Shown here in pieces: positions 27,050 through 34,988 of a stretch of 45,989 nucleotides of DNA (position 1 is its first letter; each line of letters opens with the position of its first letter). The translations under genes and the position numbers were made by a program. The notes beneath the pieces were generated by a model, which worked only from the letters and a program-made list of their open reading frames with translations, was not told the DNA's origin and made no database searches. The stretch is from Candidatus Microbacterium stercoravium (GTDB lineage Bacteria > Actinomycetota > Actinomycetes > Actinomycetales > Microbacteriaceae), in the NCBI GenBank assembly GCA_019117025.1, contig DXAM01000046.1, positions 1 to 45,989 on the forward strand. The letters run 5' to 3'.

Positions 27050-28306
27050 CTACGGCTGCAGACCTGCGATCGCAGGTTTGAATCCAAGACGAGGGTTCTC
27101 GCAGCACCCCGGGCGGCACACGTCGAACCACGGGCCGATGTTGGTGGCGTTCGAGCGGCGCGACAGGGGCCGTGCGGATATTCGCTCCTGCACGAGGTCG
27201 ACGAGCGCCTGCACAAAATCAGGGTGCGTGCCCGGTGTCGGTGTGCGCGCGACCCACAGGCCCCGACGCTCGGCCGTCTCCCGCGCCTCGACGTCGAGAT
27301 CCCACATCACTTCCATGTGGTCGCTCACGAACCCCACTGGCACCAACAACACGGCCGTTGCTGCGTCGAGGGCGTCGATCGCATCGTTGATGTCGGGCTC
27401 GAGCCAGGGCTGCGACGGCGGGCCGGACCGGGATTGGTAGACGAGCTGCCAAGAGATCCCGGGGGCGGCCTCCGCAATCACGTGCTCGGCGACCGCGAGG
27501 TGCTGGGCCGCGTACCCGCCCCCGTTGACCTCAGTGAACAGCCCGGCGCCGGAGCGCGCGGCATCGTCGCTCGGAATGCTGTGGGTGGAGAACAGCACTT
27601 CAATGTTCGACGGATCATGGCCGGCCCGGATCGCCTCGGCGACGCCGTCGCGTACGCCGTCGATGAAGGGCTGGATGAAGCCAGGATGCGAGAAGAACTG
27701 GCGAACCTTGTCGATCTGGAGGGTCGACTGAAGTCCCCTTGCTTCCAGCGCGTCCGCCCAGTCTTCGCGGTACTGACGGCACGATGAGTACGAAGAGTAC
27801 GCACTCGTCGGAATCGCGATCATCGTCCGGACTCCGTCCTCCGCAGCCTGCGCAAGCACGTCGTCGAGGTACGGAGCCCAGTTGCGATTGCCCCAGTAGA
27901 CGGGCAGGTCGAGCCCAGCCCGCGCGAGAGCATCCTGCAGCGCCGTGCGAAGTCGACGGTTCTGCTCGTTGATCGGGCTGATTCCATCGAAATGCCGGTA
28001 GTGGCGCGCGACGTCCTCCAAACGCTCGTCCGGGATCCCCCGCCCTCGCGTGACGTTCCGGAGGAAGGGCAACACGTCCTCCTGCCCTTCTGGGCCGCCG
28101 AACCCGGACAGAAGTATCGCGTCGTAGTCCATCGGCCGCGTGGTGTGCTCCGGCCCGTCCTGCGTCGCCGCGGTGGCCGACGGCACAGCCGCGCCCGGTT
28201 CCAGGTGTACGCCTGAAGCCGCGGGGGGCTTCCGCTCGCGGCGCCTGCCGGTTCCTGCCGCCGTGTCAAGCGGGCATGCGTCGTCGGGGACATCACTCGT
28301 CTGCAT
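27050..28306 (-). CDS. cpfC: Coproporphyrin III ferrochelatase
   Basis: A 418-residue ferrochelatase inserting iron into coproporphyrin III in the Gram-positive heme route. Blocks are YDAILLSGFGGPEGQEDVLPFL, RHYRHFDGISPINEQNR, VYWGNRNWAPYLDDVL, the catalytic FSTHSIPSDD, YQSRSGPPSQPWLEPD, and PVGFVSDHMEVMWDLD (second metal ligand). A Cys in SSYSSCRQY and C-terminal DVCRPGCCENPR fit the [2Fe-2S] cluster of actinobacterial enzymes. AGGAGA precedes ATG 28306. That start gives an unusual Pro/Ala-rich extension of about 58 residues before the family starts (MDYDAILL at 28132). It is last in the crtB-to-cpfC chain, with a GTG alternative at 28333 overlapping the upstream stop. Confidence 0.92.
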   Translation of the reverse strand: MQTSDVPDDACPLDTAAGTGRRRERKPPAASGVHLEPGAAVPSATAATQDGPEHTTRPMDYDAILLSGFGGPEGQEDVLPFLRNVTRGRGIPDERLEDVARHYRHFDGISPINEQNRRLRTALQDALARAGLDLPVYWGNRNWAPYLDDVLAQAAEDGVRTMIAIPTSAYSSYSSCRQYREDWADALEARGLQSTLQIDKVRQFFSHPGFIQPFIDGVRDGVAEAIRAGHDPSNIEVLFSTHSIPSDDAARSGAGLFTEVNGGGYAAQHLAVAEHVIAEAAPGISWQLVYQSRSGPPSQPWLEPDINDAIDALDAATAVLLVPVGFVSDHMEVMWDLDVEARETAERRGLWVARTPTPGTHPDFVQALVDLVQERISARPLSRRSNATNIGPWFDVCRPGCCENPRLGFKPAIAGLQP

Positions 28307-28329
28307 GGGTTCTCCTGTTATCGGGTTCG

Positions 28330-28791
28330 TCACTCGTCAACGTGATGTCGCGCCGACAGAGAGGGGACCTTCTCCCACTCGGCGATCGGCCCGTCGACGA
28401 CGACGAACATGGGATGCGGATCGGGGCGATCGAGCGCGTGCCAGCGTTCCCACGTGTCGTGGCTGCGCCGTTGTAACTTCGCCAGCAGCCGCTGCCATTC
28501 GTAAGCGAGCTGACGGTCGTTGACGAGCAGGTGCTCACCGGATCCAGCGACACGGATCTTGTCGCGTGAGAAGCGGTACCCTCGAGCATCTGCCTCGTCG
28601 ACGATCGCGTGGAGATAGTCGCCGATCGCTGCTCGGGGGTCCTCCGCTTGTTGGAACCGGCGCAGCTGGGGATGGTGCGAGTAACCGCCGCCGGGCTTCG
28701 CGAGCACCGATTGCGCGAGCAGGCCCTCGCGCCAGCATGCCGTCAGCGCTTGGCGGTCGAAGTACCGCGGATGCATCGACCACAATCTCAT
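28330..28791 (-). CDS. Pyrimidine dimer DNA glycosylase (endonuclease V-like)
   Basis: A 153-residue protein of the Pyr_excise / T4-endonuclease-V-related family. It starts MRLWSMHPRYFDRQALTACW, followed by GLLAQSVL, YSHHPQLRRFQQ and RGYRFSRDKI. These are the family's usual N-terminal and His-rich blocks. Such enzymes remove UV-induced cyclobutane pyrimidine dimers. The ATG overlaps the stop of the SDR-DUF2867 gene (ATGA, 28788-28791) and its own stop overlaps a cpfC start candidate. It is therefore locked inside the carotenoid transcript, which suggests co-expression with pigment under light stress (inference). Confidence 0.8.
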   Translation of the reverse strand: MRLWSMHPRYFDRQALTACWREGLLAQSVLAKPGGGYSHHPQLRRFQQAEDPRAAIGDYLHAIVDEADARGYRFSRDKIRVAGSGEHLLVNDRQLAYEWQRLLAKLQRRSHDTWERWHALDRPDPHPMFVVVDGPIAEWEKVPSLSARHHVDE

Positions 28792-30260
28792 GACGCGTCC
28801 GCCGCAGACCGCTCGGCGTCTCGCAGGATGCTGCGGGCCATTCCGTTGAAGAGGATGCCGTGGAACGGCAGAAGCACAAGCCAATACAACCGGCCCGAGA
28901 GCCCCTTCGGGAAGTAGACGGCGCGCTGGCGATAGCGGCTTCCGGACTCATTCGGTTCGACTTCCAACTCGAGCCAGCCGCGGCCCGGCATTCGCATCTC
29001 GGCCCGCAACCGCAACGTGCGCCCTCGTTCGATCGACTCGACCCGCCACACATCGATGACGTCACCGCTGTTCACCCGGTACGGGTGTCGTCGACCGCGG
29101 CGCATGCCGACGCCGCCGACGAGCTTGTCGATCCATCCGCGCGCCGCCCAGGCGAGTGGGAACGAGTGCCAGCCTCGGACGCCGCCGATCGCTTCGATCA
29201 CGTCCCACACGGCGCCAGCCGGTGCGGTGCTGTCGCGCTCGCGCAGGTCGGTGAAGACGGTGTGGCCCGCCCAATCAGGGTCGCTCGGCAGCGGGTCGCT
29301 GGGCGCGCCGGGCACGGTGGCACTCTGCCAGCTCGTCTCGACCTGCCCCTCGGCTTCGCGCTTGAGCGCGAGCCGAACTGCGGTGCGATAAGCGATCAGC
29401 CCGTCCTCGGGCGGCGCGATGTATTGGTCGATGTCGCGTTCGGAGACGACACAGTCATTCTGCAGCGATGCGATGATCGGCACCGCGAGCTGGCGTGGAA
29501 TGGGACTGACCAAGCTCACCCATTGCGAGGCGAGCCACGGAGTCAGTACCGGAAGCGCCGCTATCCGGCGCTGCGGCAGGCCCGCTTCCACCGCATATCC
29601 GTTCATCATCTGCCCGTAGCGCAGAACGTCGGGGCCGCCGATGTCGAATGCCCGGTTGAGGTCCTCCTCGACGGCGACGGCCTGGACGAGGTAGCGCAGC
29701 ACGTCGCGAATCGCGATGGGCTGTACGTGGTTGCGCACCCAGCGCGGCGCGGGCATATACGGAAGAACCTCGGTGAGGTGCCGGATCATCTCGAACGACG
29801 CCGATCCGGATCCGATCACAATGCCCGCCTGAAACACCAGCGCCGGCACTGAGCAGTCCAGGAACGTCTGGCCGACAGCCGCGCGCGATGCGAGATGGGC
29901 CGACAATCGACCGCCATGAGGGTGCAGACCGCCGAGATAAACGAGCCGTCCCACACTCGCAGCTTCCGCAGCTTCCGCGAACGTACGCGCAGCCTGCGCC
30001 TCGGCGTTCTCGAAGTCGCGCCCCGCACTCATCGCGTGCACGAGGTAGAAAGCCACGTCGACACCGGTCATCGCGCGACGCGTCGCGACGGCGTCCGACA
30101 GGTCTGCCTTGAACACTCGCACGCGACTCCGCCACGGGACATCGCCCAGCTTCCATGGCGAACGAACGCACACGCTCACGTCGTACCCCGCATCGAGCAG
30201 CTGCGGAACGAGCCGCCCGCCGACGTAGCCCGTCGCACCCGTGACGAGTACACGCGTCAT
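28788..30260 (-). CDS. NAD(P)-binding SDR fused to DUF2867 domain
   Basis: A 490-residue two-part protein. Residues 1-300 form an atypical SDR/NmrA-like Rossmann domain: VLVTGATGYVGGRLVPQLL is the dinucleotide loop, then VDVAFYLVHAM and RLVYLGGLHP. Residues 300-490 form a DUF2867 (SRPBCC-like) domain: WDVIEAIGGVRGWHSFPLAW, LRLRAEMRMPGRGWLELEV, YRQRAVYFPKGLSGRLYW. Similar proteins accompany carotenoid clusters in actinobacteria. The substrate is unknown; a role with carotenoid or isoprenoid intermediates is plausible. Both ends overlap neighbours by 4 bp (crtEb upstream, glycosylase downstream), indicating coupled translation. Confidence 0.85.
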   Translation of the reverse strand: MTRVLVTGATGYVGGRLVPQLLDAGYDVSVCVRSPWKLGDVPWRSRVRVFKADLSDAVATRRAMTGVDVAFYLVHAMSAGRDFENAEAQAARTFAEAAEAASVGRLVYLGGLHPHGGRLSAHLASRAAVGQTFLDCSVPALVFQAGIVIGSGSASFEMIRHLTEVLPYMPAPRWVRNHVQPIAIRDVLRYLVQAVAVEEDLNRAFDIGGPDVLRYGQMMNGYAVEAGLPQRRIAALPVLTPWLASQWVSLVSPIPRQLAVPIIASLQNDCVVSERDIDQYIAPPEDGLIAYRTAVRLALKREAEGQVETSWQSATVPGAPSDPLPSDPDWAGHTVFTDLRERDSTAPAGAVWDVIEAIGGVRGWHSFPLAWAARGWIDKLVGGVGMRRGRRHPYRVNSGDVIDVWRVESIERGRTLRLRAEMRMPGRGWLELEVEPNESGSRYRQRAVYFPKGLSGRLYWLVLLPFHGILFNGMARSILRDAERSAADAS

Positions 30261-31147
30261 ACGAACATCCCTTCGCTCGCGCAGAGAATCAGCAGCAACG
30301 TGATCACGAAACCGACTGCATAGTTGATGATGAGAAACCGGCGCCAGGCGCGGTTGGCGTTACCCGAGTGTGCGTCGTCGACACGCACGTACGGCGCCAC
30401 GCTGACGATGTAGGGCAGTGCCGCCAACGCTGCGAGATTCGCCGGCCAGGGGGTGAAGAGCATGAGGATCCCCGCCACCGTCCACATTCCGATGGCGAAC
30501 TTCACCGTCCTCCCGGCACCGAGAACGGTCGCGATGGACCCGATTCCGGCATCACGATCGGGCACGATGTCCTGCACGGCTCCGAACGCGTGGCTCGCCA
30601 TGCCCCAGCAGAAGAACGCGATCATGGTCAGCACGATGGCCGGCGTGATCGTCGTCCCCGCAAGAGCCAGCGCGTACAGAGCGGGCGTGACGAAATGTGT
30701 GCTCGAAGTGATCGAATCGAGGACCGGGATCTCTTTGAACCGCAACCCGCGCACCGAGTACGCGAGCACCGCGAAAAGGCTGACGGCGAGAACGGCCCAC
30801 GAGATCGGCTGATCGGCACCGAGGACGACCAGGGTGAGCACGAGCGGAGCGGTCAGCACGGCCGCTGCCACGAGCGTCGCACGGTGGATCCTCGGCGGCA
30901 GCTTCGCCCCCTCCGCACCCCCCTTGCGGGGATTCGCAAGGTCGGACTCGTAATCGAACACGTCGTTCACGCCGTACATCGTCAAGTTGTACGGCACGAG
31001 GAAGAAGATCGTGCCGATGATCAGCGTGAAGTCGATGCGCCCTGTGGTGAGGAAGTAGACCGCGGCAAACGGGTAGGCCGTGTTGATCCAGCTCAGCGGT
31101 CGCGACGCGACGACGAGCATGCGCAGCAGCGGCGGACGATCAGGCAT
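30257..31147 (-). CDS. crtEb: Lycopene elongase (UbiA prenyltransferase, CrtEb type)
   Basis: A 296-residue membrane prenyltransferase with about eight helices. The two Asp-rich sites are NDVFDYESDLANPRKGG (first) and DIVPDRDAGIGSIAT (second). CrtEb adds two C5 units to lycopene, giving the linear C50 flavuxanthin. It follows crtYf with an 8-bp overlap at ATG 31147, and its stop overlaps the SDR start. A generic UbiA prenyltransferase would be possible from sequence alone, but placement after crtYe/crtYf makes CrtEb the sound reading. Confidence 0.92.
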   Translation of the reverse strand: MPDRPPLLRMLVVASRPLSWINTAYPFAAVYFLTTGRIDFTLIIGTIFFLVPYNLTMYGVNDVFDYESDLANPRKGGAEGAKLPPRIHRATLVAAAVLTAPLVLTLVVLGADQPISWAVLAVSLFAVLAYSVRGLRFKEIPVLDSITSSTHFVTPALYALALAGTTITPAIVLTMIAFFCWGMASHAFGAVQDIVPDRDAGIGSIATVLGAGRTVKFAIGMWTVAGILMLFTPWPANLAALAALPYIVSVAPYVRVDDAHSGNANRAWRRFLIINYAVGFVITLLLILCASEGMFV

Positions 31148-31475
31148 CGGTGCGTTCCTTCCTGCCGCCGACGCCGCCGAGCAGCTGCCAGGTCCCGGCA
31201 AGCAGAAGTGCGCCCGCGAACGGGTAGAGGAAGTCCTCGAGAGGCATCAGCCCGAAGCGGACACCTGAGATCTCTTCGGCACCGTAATCGAAGAATCCGG
31301 CGGCCATCATCACGTTATCGAAAACTGCGGTCAGGATCAGGAGTGCGGTCGTCGTCGCTGCCCACGTGGAGACGTATCGACGCGCGGATCCCCGACGACG
31401 GGCGTTCACGGCGCCCGCCAGGAACACGACGGCGCCCGCGCCGACGAAGGGAAGCGACATGAGAAGGTATGTCAC
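31140..31475 (-). CDS. crtYf: C50 carotenoid epsilon-cyclase subunit CrtYf
   Basis: A 111-residue membrane protein with three hydrophobic helices (TYLLMSLPFVGAGAVVFLAG, WAATTTALLILTAVFDNVMM, FLYPFAGALLLAGTWQLL). It contains the lycopene-cyclase-domain motifs FDNVMM...FFDY and PLEDFLYPF. It pairs with CrtYe to cyclise flavuxanthin to decaprenoxanthin-type ends. GTG 31475 overlaps the crtYe stop (GTGA), with AGGCGAGG upstream. Confidence 0.9.
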   Translation of the reverse strand: MTYLLMSLPFVGAGAVVFLAGAVNARRRGSARRYVSTWAATTTALLILTAVFDNVMMAAGFFDYGAEEISGVRFGLMPLEDFLYPFAGALLLAGTWQLLGGVGGRKERTDA

Positions 31476-31795
31476 CGTCGCCTCGCCTTCTCGCGCCAGC
31501 GCTGAGAACCGCTCAGCAGGATGAGCGTGAGATAGGTGAGGAAGCCCAGGAACAGCAGTTCCTCGATCGGGAACTCCGGCGCCAGCAGGATACCGGTCGC
31601 CCACCGCGAATCGAGGTGGCGGAAGACTCCCAGGCCGATGCCGACGGCGTCCCAGGCGATGAAGAAACCCACACCGACGACGAGCGCAACTGCACCCGCG
31701 ACGGGTGCCCGGCGAAAGACCAACCTGAATCGCACGTCGAGCAGGACGAGACACGCTGCGCTGATCAGGAGCGAGGCCGCGTAGATTCCACTCAC
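31472..31795 (-). CDS. crtYe: C50 carotenoid epsilon-cyclase subunit CrtYe
   Basis: A 107-residue membrane protein with three helices and the lycopene-cyclase-domain motifs WDAVGIGLGVF and PIEELLFLGFLTYL (acidic pair in the helix). It acts as a heterodimer with CrtYf. GTG 31795 overlaps the crtI stop (GTGA) and GGAGGA lies 3 bp upstream, a very strong site. Confidence 0.9.
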   Translation of the reverse strand: MSGIYAASLLISAACLVLLDVRFRLVFRRAPVAGAVALVVGVGFFIAWDAVGIGLGVFRHLDSRWATGILLAPEFPIEELLFLGFLTYLTLILLSGSQRWREKARRR

Positions 31796-33351
31796 GGCTC
31801 CTCCAACGGCCCGGGGGAGTGATCGCCCCGAACGTGCTTGAGCACGAGTTCCGCGCTGATGAGGCACATGGGCAGGCCCACGCCGGGCACTGACGTGGCC
31901 CCGGTGTAATAGAGCCCGTCGACACGGCGGGATCGGGTCACTCCGCGGAAGAACGCGCTCTGGCGCAGGGTGTGCGCGGGCCCGAGCGCGCTGCCGCGGA
32001 AGGAGTTGAAGTCGGTGACGAAGTCCGCCGGTCCCACGGTGCGCCGCACGACGATGCGCGACGCGAGGTCAGGAACGTCCGCCCAGGCGGCGACCTGGGC
32101 GATTGCGCGGTCCGCGATCGTTTCCACCAGTTCGTCGCCTGACGAATCGATCCCCCCGTGTCCGATAGCGGAATCAGGCGGCAGCGGAACGAGCACGAAG
32201 AGGTTCTCGTGACCTTCCGGCGCCACGTCGTCATCAGTCGCGCTCGGCCTGCAGACGTACAGCGATGGCTCATCCGGAACACGCGTCGGAGTGCCGAAGA
32301 TCGCGTCGAAGTTATCGTGCCAGTCGTTCGAGAAGAACAGCGTGTGGTGCAGCAGTTCCGGAAGCGCACCCTCGACGCCGAGCATGATGAGCACGGCGCT
32401 CGGGCCCGAAACCTGCTTATTCCAACGCTTCGGCGAATAGGAGCGATCGGACTCGCCGAGCAACGCCGTCTCGGTATGGTGCTCATCGATCGCCGACACG
32501 ACGATATCGGCGTCCATCCGTTGCACATGCCCGTCCCGCTCGTATTCGACCGAGCGAACAGACCCCTTCGCGCTGGTGATCGACACAACATCGCTGTCGG
32601 TCACCAGTTCGACGCCGTTCTCACGCGCGATCTCGACGAGTGAGCCGACGAAGCTTCGGAAACCGCCCCGCGGGTACTTCACACCGTCCATGAGGTCCAT
32701 GTGGCTCATCAAGTGGTAGAGCGCGGGCGCCTCGAATGGCGACGTGCCGAGAAACACCGCCGGGTAGCCGAGGACCTGGCGCAGGCGCGCGTCACCGAAA
32801 CGGCGGGCGGCGAATGACCACAGCGAACGTGTCAGCAGCGGCACGACGGCAGGCACGGCTCGGAGGACCTGCGGCGACACGAAATCGCGCCAGGAGGAGA
32901 ACGGGTTGTAGAGGAACGAGCCCACGGCCGCGCGATAAGTCGTCGTCGCAGACGTCAGATACCTGCGGATCCGGTCGCCTGCGCCGCGTTCGCGGCCCTC
33001 GAACAGCGCCGCGGCCGAGTCCGCGCCCGAGCGCACATCGATGGGCACCTCCCTCGCGCCATCGATGGGTTCACCATAAACCCGGTAGCCGGGCTGCAAC
33101 GAAACCAGGTCGAGGTGATCAGATGTCGTCGTGCCCATCATGCGATAAAAGTGTTCGAACACTTCGGGCATGAGATACCAGGACGGACCGGTGTCGAACG
33201 TGAACCCGCCCTGCGACCATGCGCCCGCCCTCCCGCCGAGCTCGCTGTTCTTATCCAGTACGGTCACCTGATGTCCGTCGCGCGCGAGCAGACAGGCAGT
33301 AGCGAGCCCGCTGACGCCGCCGCCGATGACGACCACACGCGACGCGGTCAC
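31792..33351 (-). CDS. crtI: Phytoene desaturase CrtI
   Basis: A 519-residue FAD enzyme converting phytoene to lycopene. The N-terminal dinucleotide motif is VVVIGGGVSGLATACLLARDG, followed by LGGRAGAWSQGGFTFDTGPSWYLMPEVFE. The C-terminal motif (GLYYTGATSVPGVGLPMCLISAELV) is the bacterial phytoene-dehydrogenase signature. GTG 33351 overlaps the crtB stop, and its own stop overlaps crtYe. Length and motifs are complete. Confidence 0.96.
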   Translation of the reverse strand: MTASRVVVIGGGVSGLATACLLARDGHQVTVLDKNSELGGRAGAWSQGGFTFDTGPSWYLMPEVFEHFYRMMGTTTSDHLDLVSLQPGYRVYGEPIDGAREVPIDVRSGADSAAALFEGRERGAGDRIRRYLTSATTTYRAAVGSFLYNPFSSWRDFVSPQVLRAVPAVVPLLTRSLWSFAARRFGDARLRQVLGYPAVFLGTSPFEAPALYHLMSHMDLMDGVKYPRGGFRSFVGSLVEIARENGVELVTDSDVVSITSAKGSVRSVEYERDGHVQRMDADIVVSAIDEHHTETALLGESDRSYSPKRWNKQVSGPSAVLIMLGVEGALPELLHHTLFFSNDWHDNFDAIFGTPTRVPDEPSLYVCRPSATDDDVAPEGHENLFVLVPLPPDSAIGHGGIDSSGDELVETIADRAIAQVAAWADVPDLASRIVVRRTVGPADFVTDFNSFRGSALGPAHTLRQSAFFRGVTRSRRVDGLYYTGATSVPGVGLPMCLISAELVLKHVRGDHSPGPLEEP

Positions 33352-34214
33352 CTGACGACCCGCATCGCCAGCGCTCTTACGAGGATCCGCGCCTTCACGG
33401 GATTCGGCACCCGCACGCGCATTCGCATCAGCTCCGACGCTGGCGTCGATTCGATGCGGTCGGTGAGTTCAGCGAACATCGCTCGGGCAGCCCACACGGC
33501 TGCCCGGCATCCTGACGACAAGAACGGAATCGATGCATCGGCAGCGCGAAGGTCCTGCCTGATCGATGCGACGACGGCGGTCTTCGAACTCTCGGTGAGC
33601 CCGTCCTCCGTGCCGGGAAAATACGCGCGCCCTCGGTCGTCGTGATCGCAAGCGAAGTCGCGAAGGAAGTTGACCTTCTGAAATGCCGCTCCGAGGCTTC
33701 GAGCGCCCGCGACGAGCAGTTCGCGCTCACCCGCCTCACGTTGCATGCCCGATTCGAAGACTGCCAGGCACATCAAGCCGACGGTCTCAGCAGATCCGTA
33801 GATGTATTCGTCAAGCTCCGCGTCCGTGAACGTCGCGGCTTCGAGGTCTCGTCTCATCGACGCGAAGAACGGTCGACACAGGTCCATACTGATGCCGTGT
33901 TCCCGGCCCGTCAGCGCGAACGCGTGCACCACGAGGTTCGTGCTGAAACCGAGCCTCAGCGCGCGGTCGGTCTCCGCTTCGAGCTCGTCGAGAAGCACTC
34001 TTCGAGTAATGGTGTCGACCCCGGCCGTCTCGGCGGGGCCATCGACGAGCTCGTCGGCGATTCGAACAAGTGCATAGATGCGCGCAATGTGGCCATGCGC
34101 GGTGGCGCTCAGAAGCCGACTCGCCCATCCGAAGGACGTCGAGTACTTGCCGATGACGACGGCCGCACTGGCCCGCGCGGTGGCGTTGTAAAGCTCGAAG
34201 TCGCTGGTGTTCAT
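33348..34214 (-). CDS. crtB: Phytoene synthase CrtB
   Basis: A 288-residue head-to-head condensing enzyme joining two geranylgeranyl diphosphates. The substrate-binding Asp-rich motifs are RIADELVDGP (DELVD) and NFLRDFACDHDDRGRAYFP. The YSTSFGWASRLL segment near the start is the usual N-terminal block. The ATG overlaps the stop of a 21-codon upstream ORF. No crtE/GGPP synthase or idi lies in the window, although these often start such clusters, so precursor supply must be encoded elsewhere. Confidence 0.96.
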   Translation of the reverse strand: MNTSDFELYNATARASAAVVIGKYSTSFGWASRLLSATAHGHIARIYALVRIADELVDGPAETAGVDTITRRVLLDELEAETDRALRLGFSTNLVVHAFALTGREHGISMDLCRPFFASMRRDLEAATFTDAELDEYIYGSAETVGLMCLAVFESGMQREAGERELLVAGARSLGAAFQKVNFLRDFACDHDDRGRAYFPGTEDGLTESSKTAVVASIRQDLRAADASIPFLSSGCRAAVWAARAMFAELTDRIESTPASELMRMRVRVPNPVKARILVRALAMRVVR

Positions 34215-34276
34215 GCGGCAAGCGATCCGAAGGCGGCGGCAGCGTCCTCACTGCCGGAGAGAACAAGCTTCGTCAC
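34211..34276 (-). CDS. Possible 21-codon leader ORF coupled to crtB
   Basis: GTG at 34276 opens a 21-residue frame (MTKLVLSGSEDAAAAF...) that ends TGA inside ATGA with the crtB start. It lies in the only non-coding stretch before crtB. It could be a translational leader, or the remnant of a gene such as crtE that once preceded crtB. GGGGCG about 8 bp upstream is a weak ribosome site. Coding status is unproven. Confidence 0.35.
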   Translation of the reverse strand: MTKLVLSGSEDAAAAFGSLAA

Positions 34277-34309
34277 TGCGCACGCCCCATTTCGTTAGCC
34301 AAGCGAGAA

Positions 34310-34335
34310 CTAAACTTAGCATAAGAAAGGTAAGC
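34310..34335. promoter_or_regulatory. AT-rich operator/promoter candidate between crtB and crtR
   Basis: Overlapping small palindromes CTAAAC-TTAG (34310-34319) and CTTA-GCA-TAAG (34315-34325) sit in an AT-rich island of an otherwise GC-rich divergent gap. CrtR-type MarR repressors bind such divergent gaps in Corynebacterium. The palindromes are seen; the binding is inferred. Confidence 0.45.
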
Positions 34336-34342
34336 TGTCATC

Positions 34343-34936
34343 GTGCCCGAATCACAGCAACGCGCCCCGGCGAGCGCCGAAGACCTCCACTATTTCTCGA
34401 CCGATTCCGATCTCATCGATCGTGCAGAGCTCTCGCCCGACGACCTCGCCCAATGCGTCCGGGTGATGGAGGCTCTTCGCGAATGGCAGGAGAGCGCCCG
34501 CGCCCTCTCCGAGGCGTCTAATCGCTACATGCGGCTCAACGAAAGTGACATGCGTGCGATTCGCATGATGATTCGGGCGCAGCGCCAGCAGCAGATCGTG
34601 ACGCCGAAGGATATTGCTCGAGAAGTCGGGATCTCCAGCGCGTCGACGACGAAGCTGATCGACCGTCTCGTGGCCGCGGGGCATCTGACCCGCGCACCGC
34701 ATCCGACCGACCGTCGAACGACATGTATCGAGGTCACACCGCACACACGCCGGTCGGCTCACGAGACGATCGGTCGCCAGCACGCGCGAAGGTTCCGGGT
34801 CGCGGCTGAAATGACGCCGGCGGATCGCGAGACGATCATCCGTTTTCTCGACGCGCTCGTCGACGCCGACGTGCCACAGGGCGATCTGGCCCCGCATTCG
34901 ACATCAGCGGAAGCGCAACACAAGGACGCCGACTAA
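34343..34936 (+). CDS. MarR-family regulator, CrtR-like
   Basis: A 197-residue winged-helix repressor. The DNA-binding core is ESDMRAIRMMIRAQRQQQIVT, followed by PKDIAREVGISSASTTKLIDRLVAAGHLTR and the wing APHPTDRRTTCIEVTPH. The dimerisation helices flank it. It is divergent from crtB across a 128-bp gap, the same arrangement as CrtR in C. glutamicum, which is released by geranylgeranyl diphosphate. The start is the GTG at 34343. Control of the crt operon is inferred; the ligand is unknown. Confidence 0.82.
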   Translation: MPESQQRAPASAEDLHYFSTDSDLIDRAELSPDDLAQCVRVMEALREWQESARALSEASNRYMRLNESDMRAIRMMIRAQRQQQIVTPKDIAREVGISSASTTKLIDRLVAAGHLTRAPHPTDRRTTCIEVTPHTRRSAHETIGRQHARRFRVAAEMTPADRETIIRFLDALVDADVPQGDLAPHSTSAEAQHKDAD

Positions 34937-34982
34937 TACCCCAGTAGGGTATTTGACTGCTCATACCCCCTAGGGGTATGGT
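34936..34982 (+). promoter_or_regulatory. CsoR operators and promoter of csoR-copZ-copA
   Basis: Two CsoR-type palindromes are present: ATACCCCAGTAGGGTAT (34936-34952) and CATACCCCCTAGGGGTATG (34962-34980). A promoter TTGACT (34953-34958)-N18-TATGGT (34977-34982) has the second palindrome across its spacer and -10, so CsoR binding would block polymerase. The predicted start falls at about 34989. Confidence 0.85.
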
Positions 34983-34988
34983 CGACGT

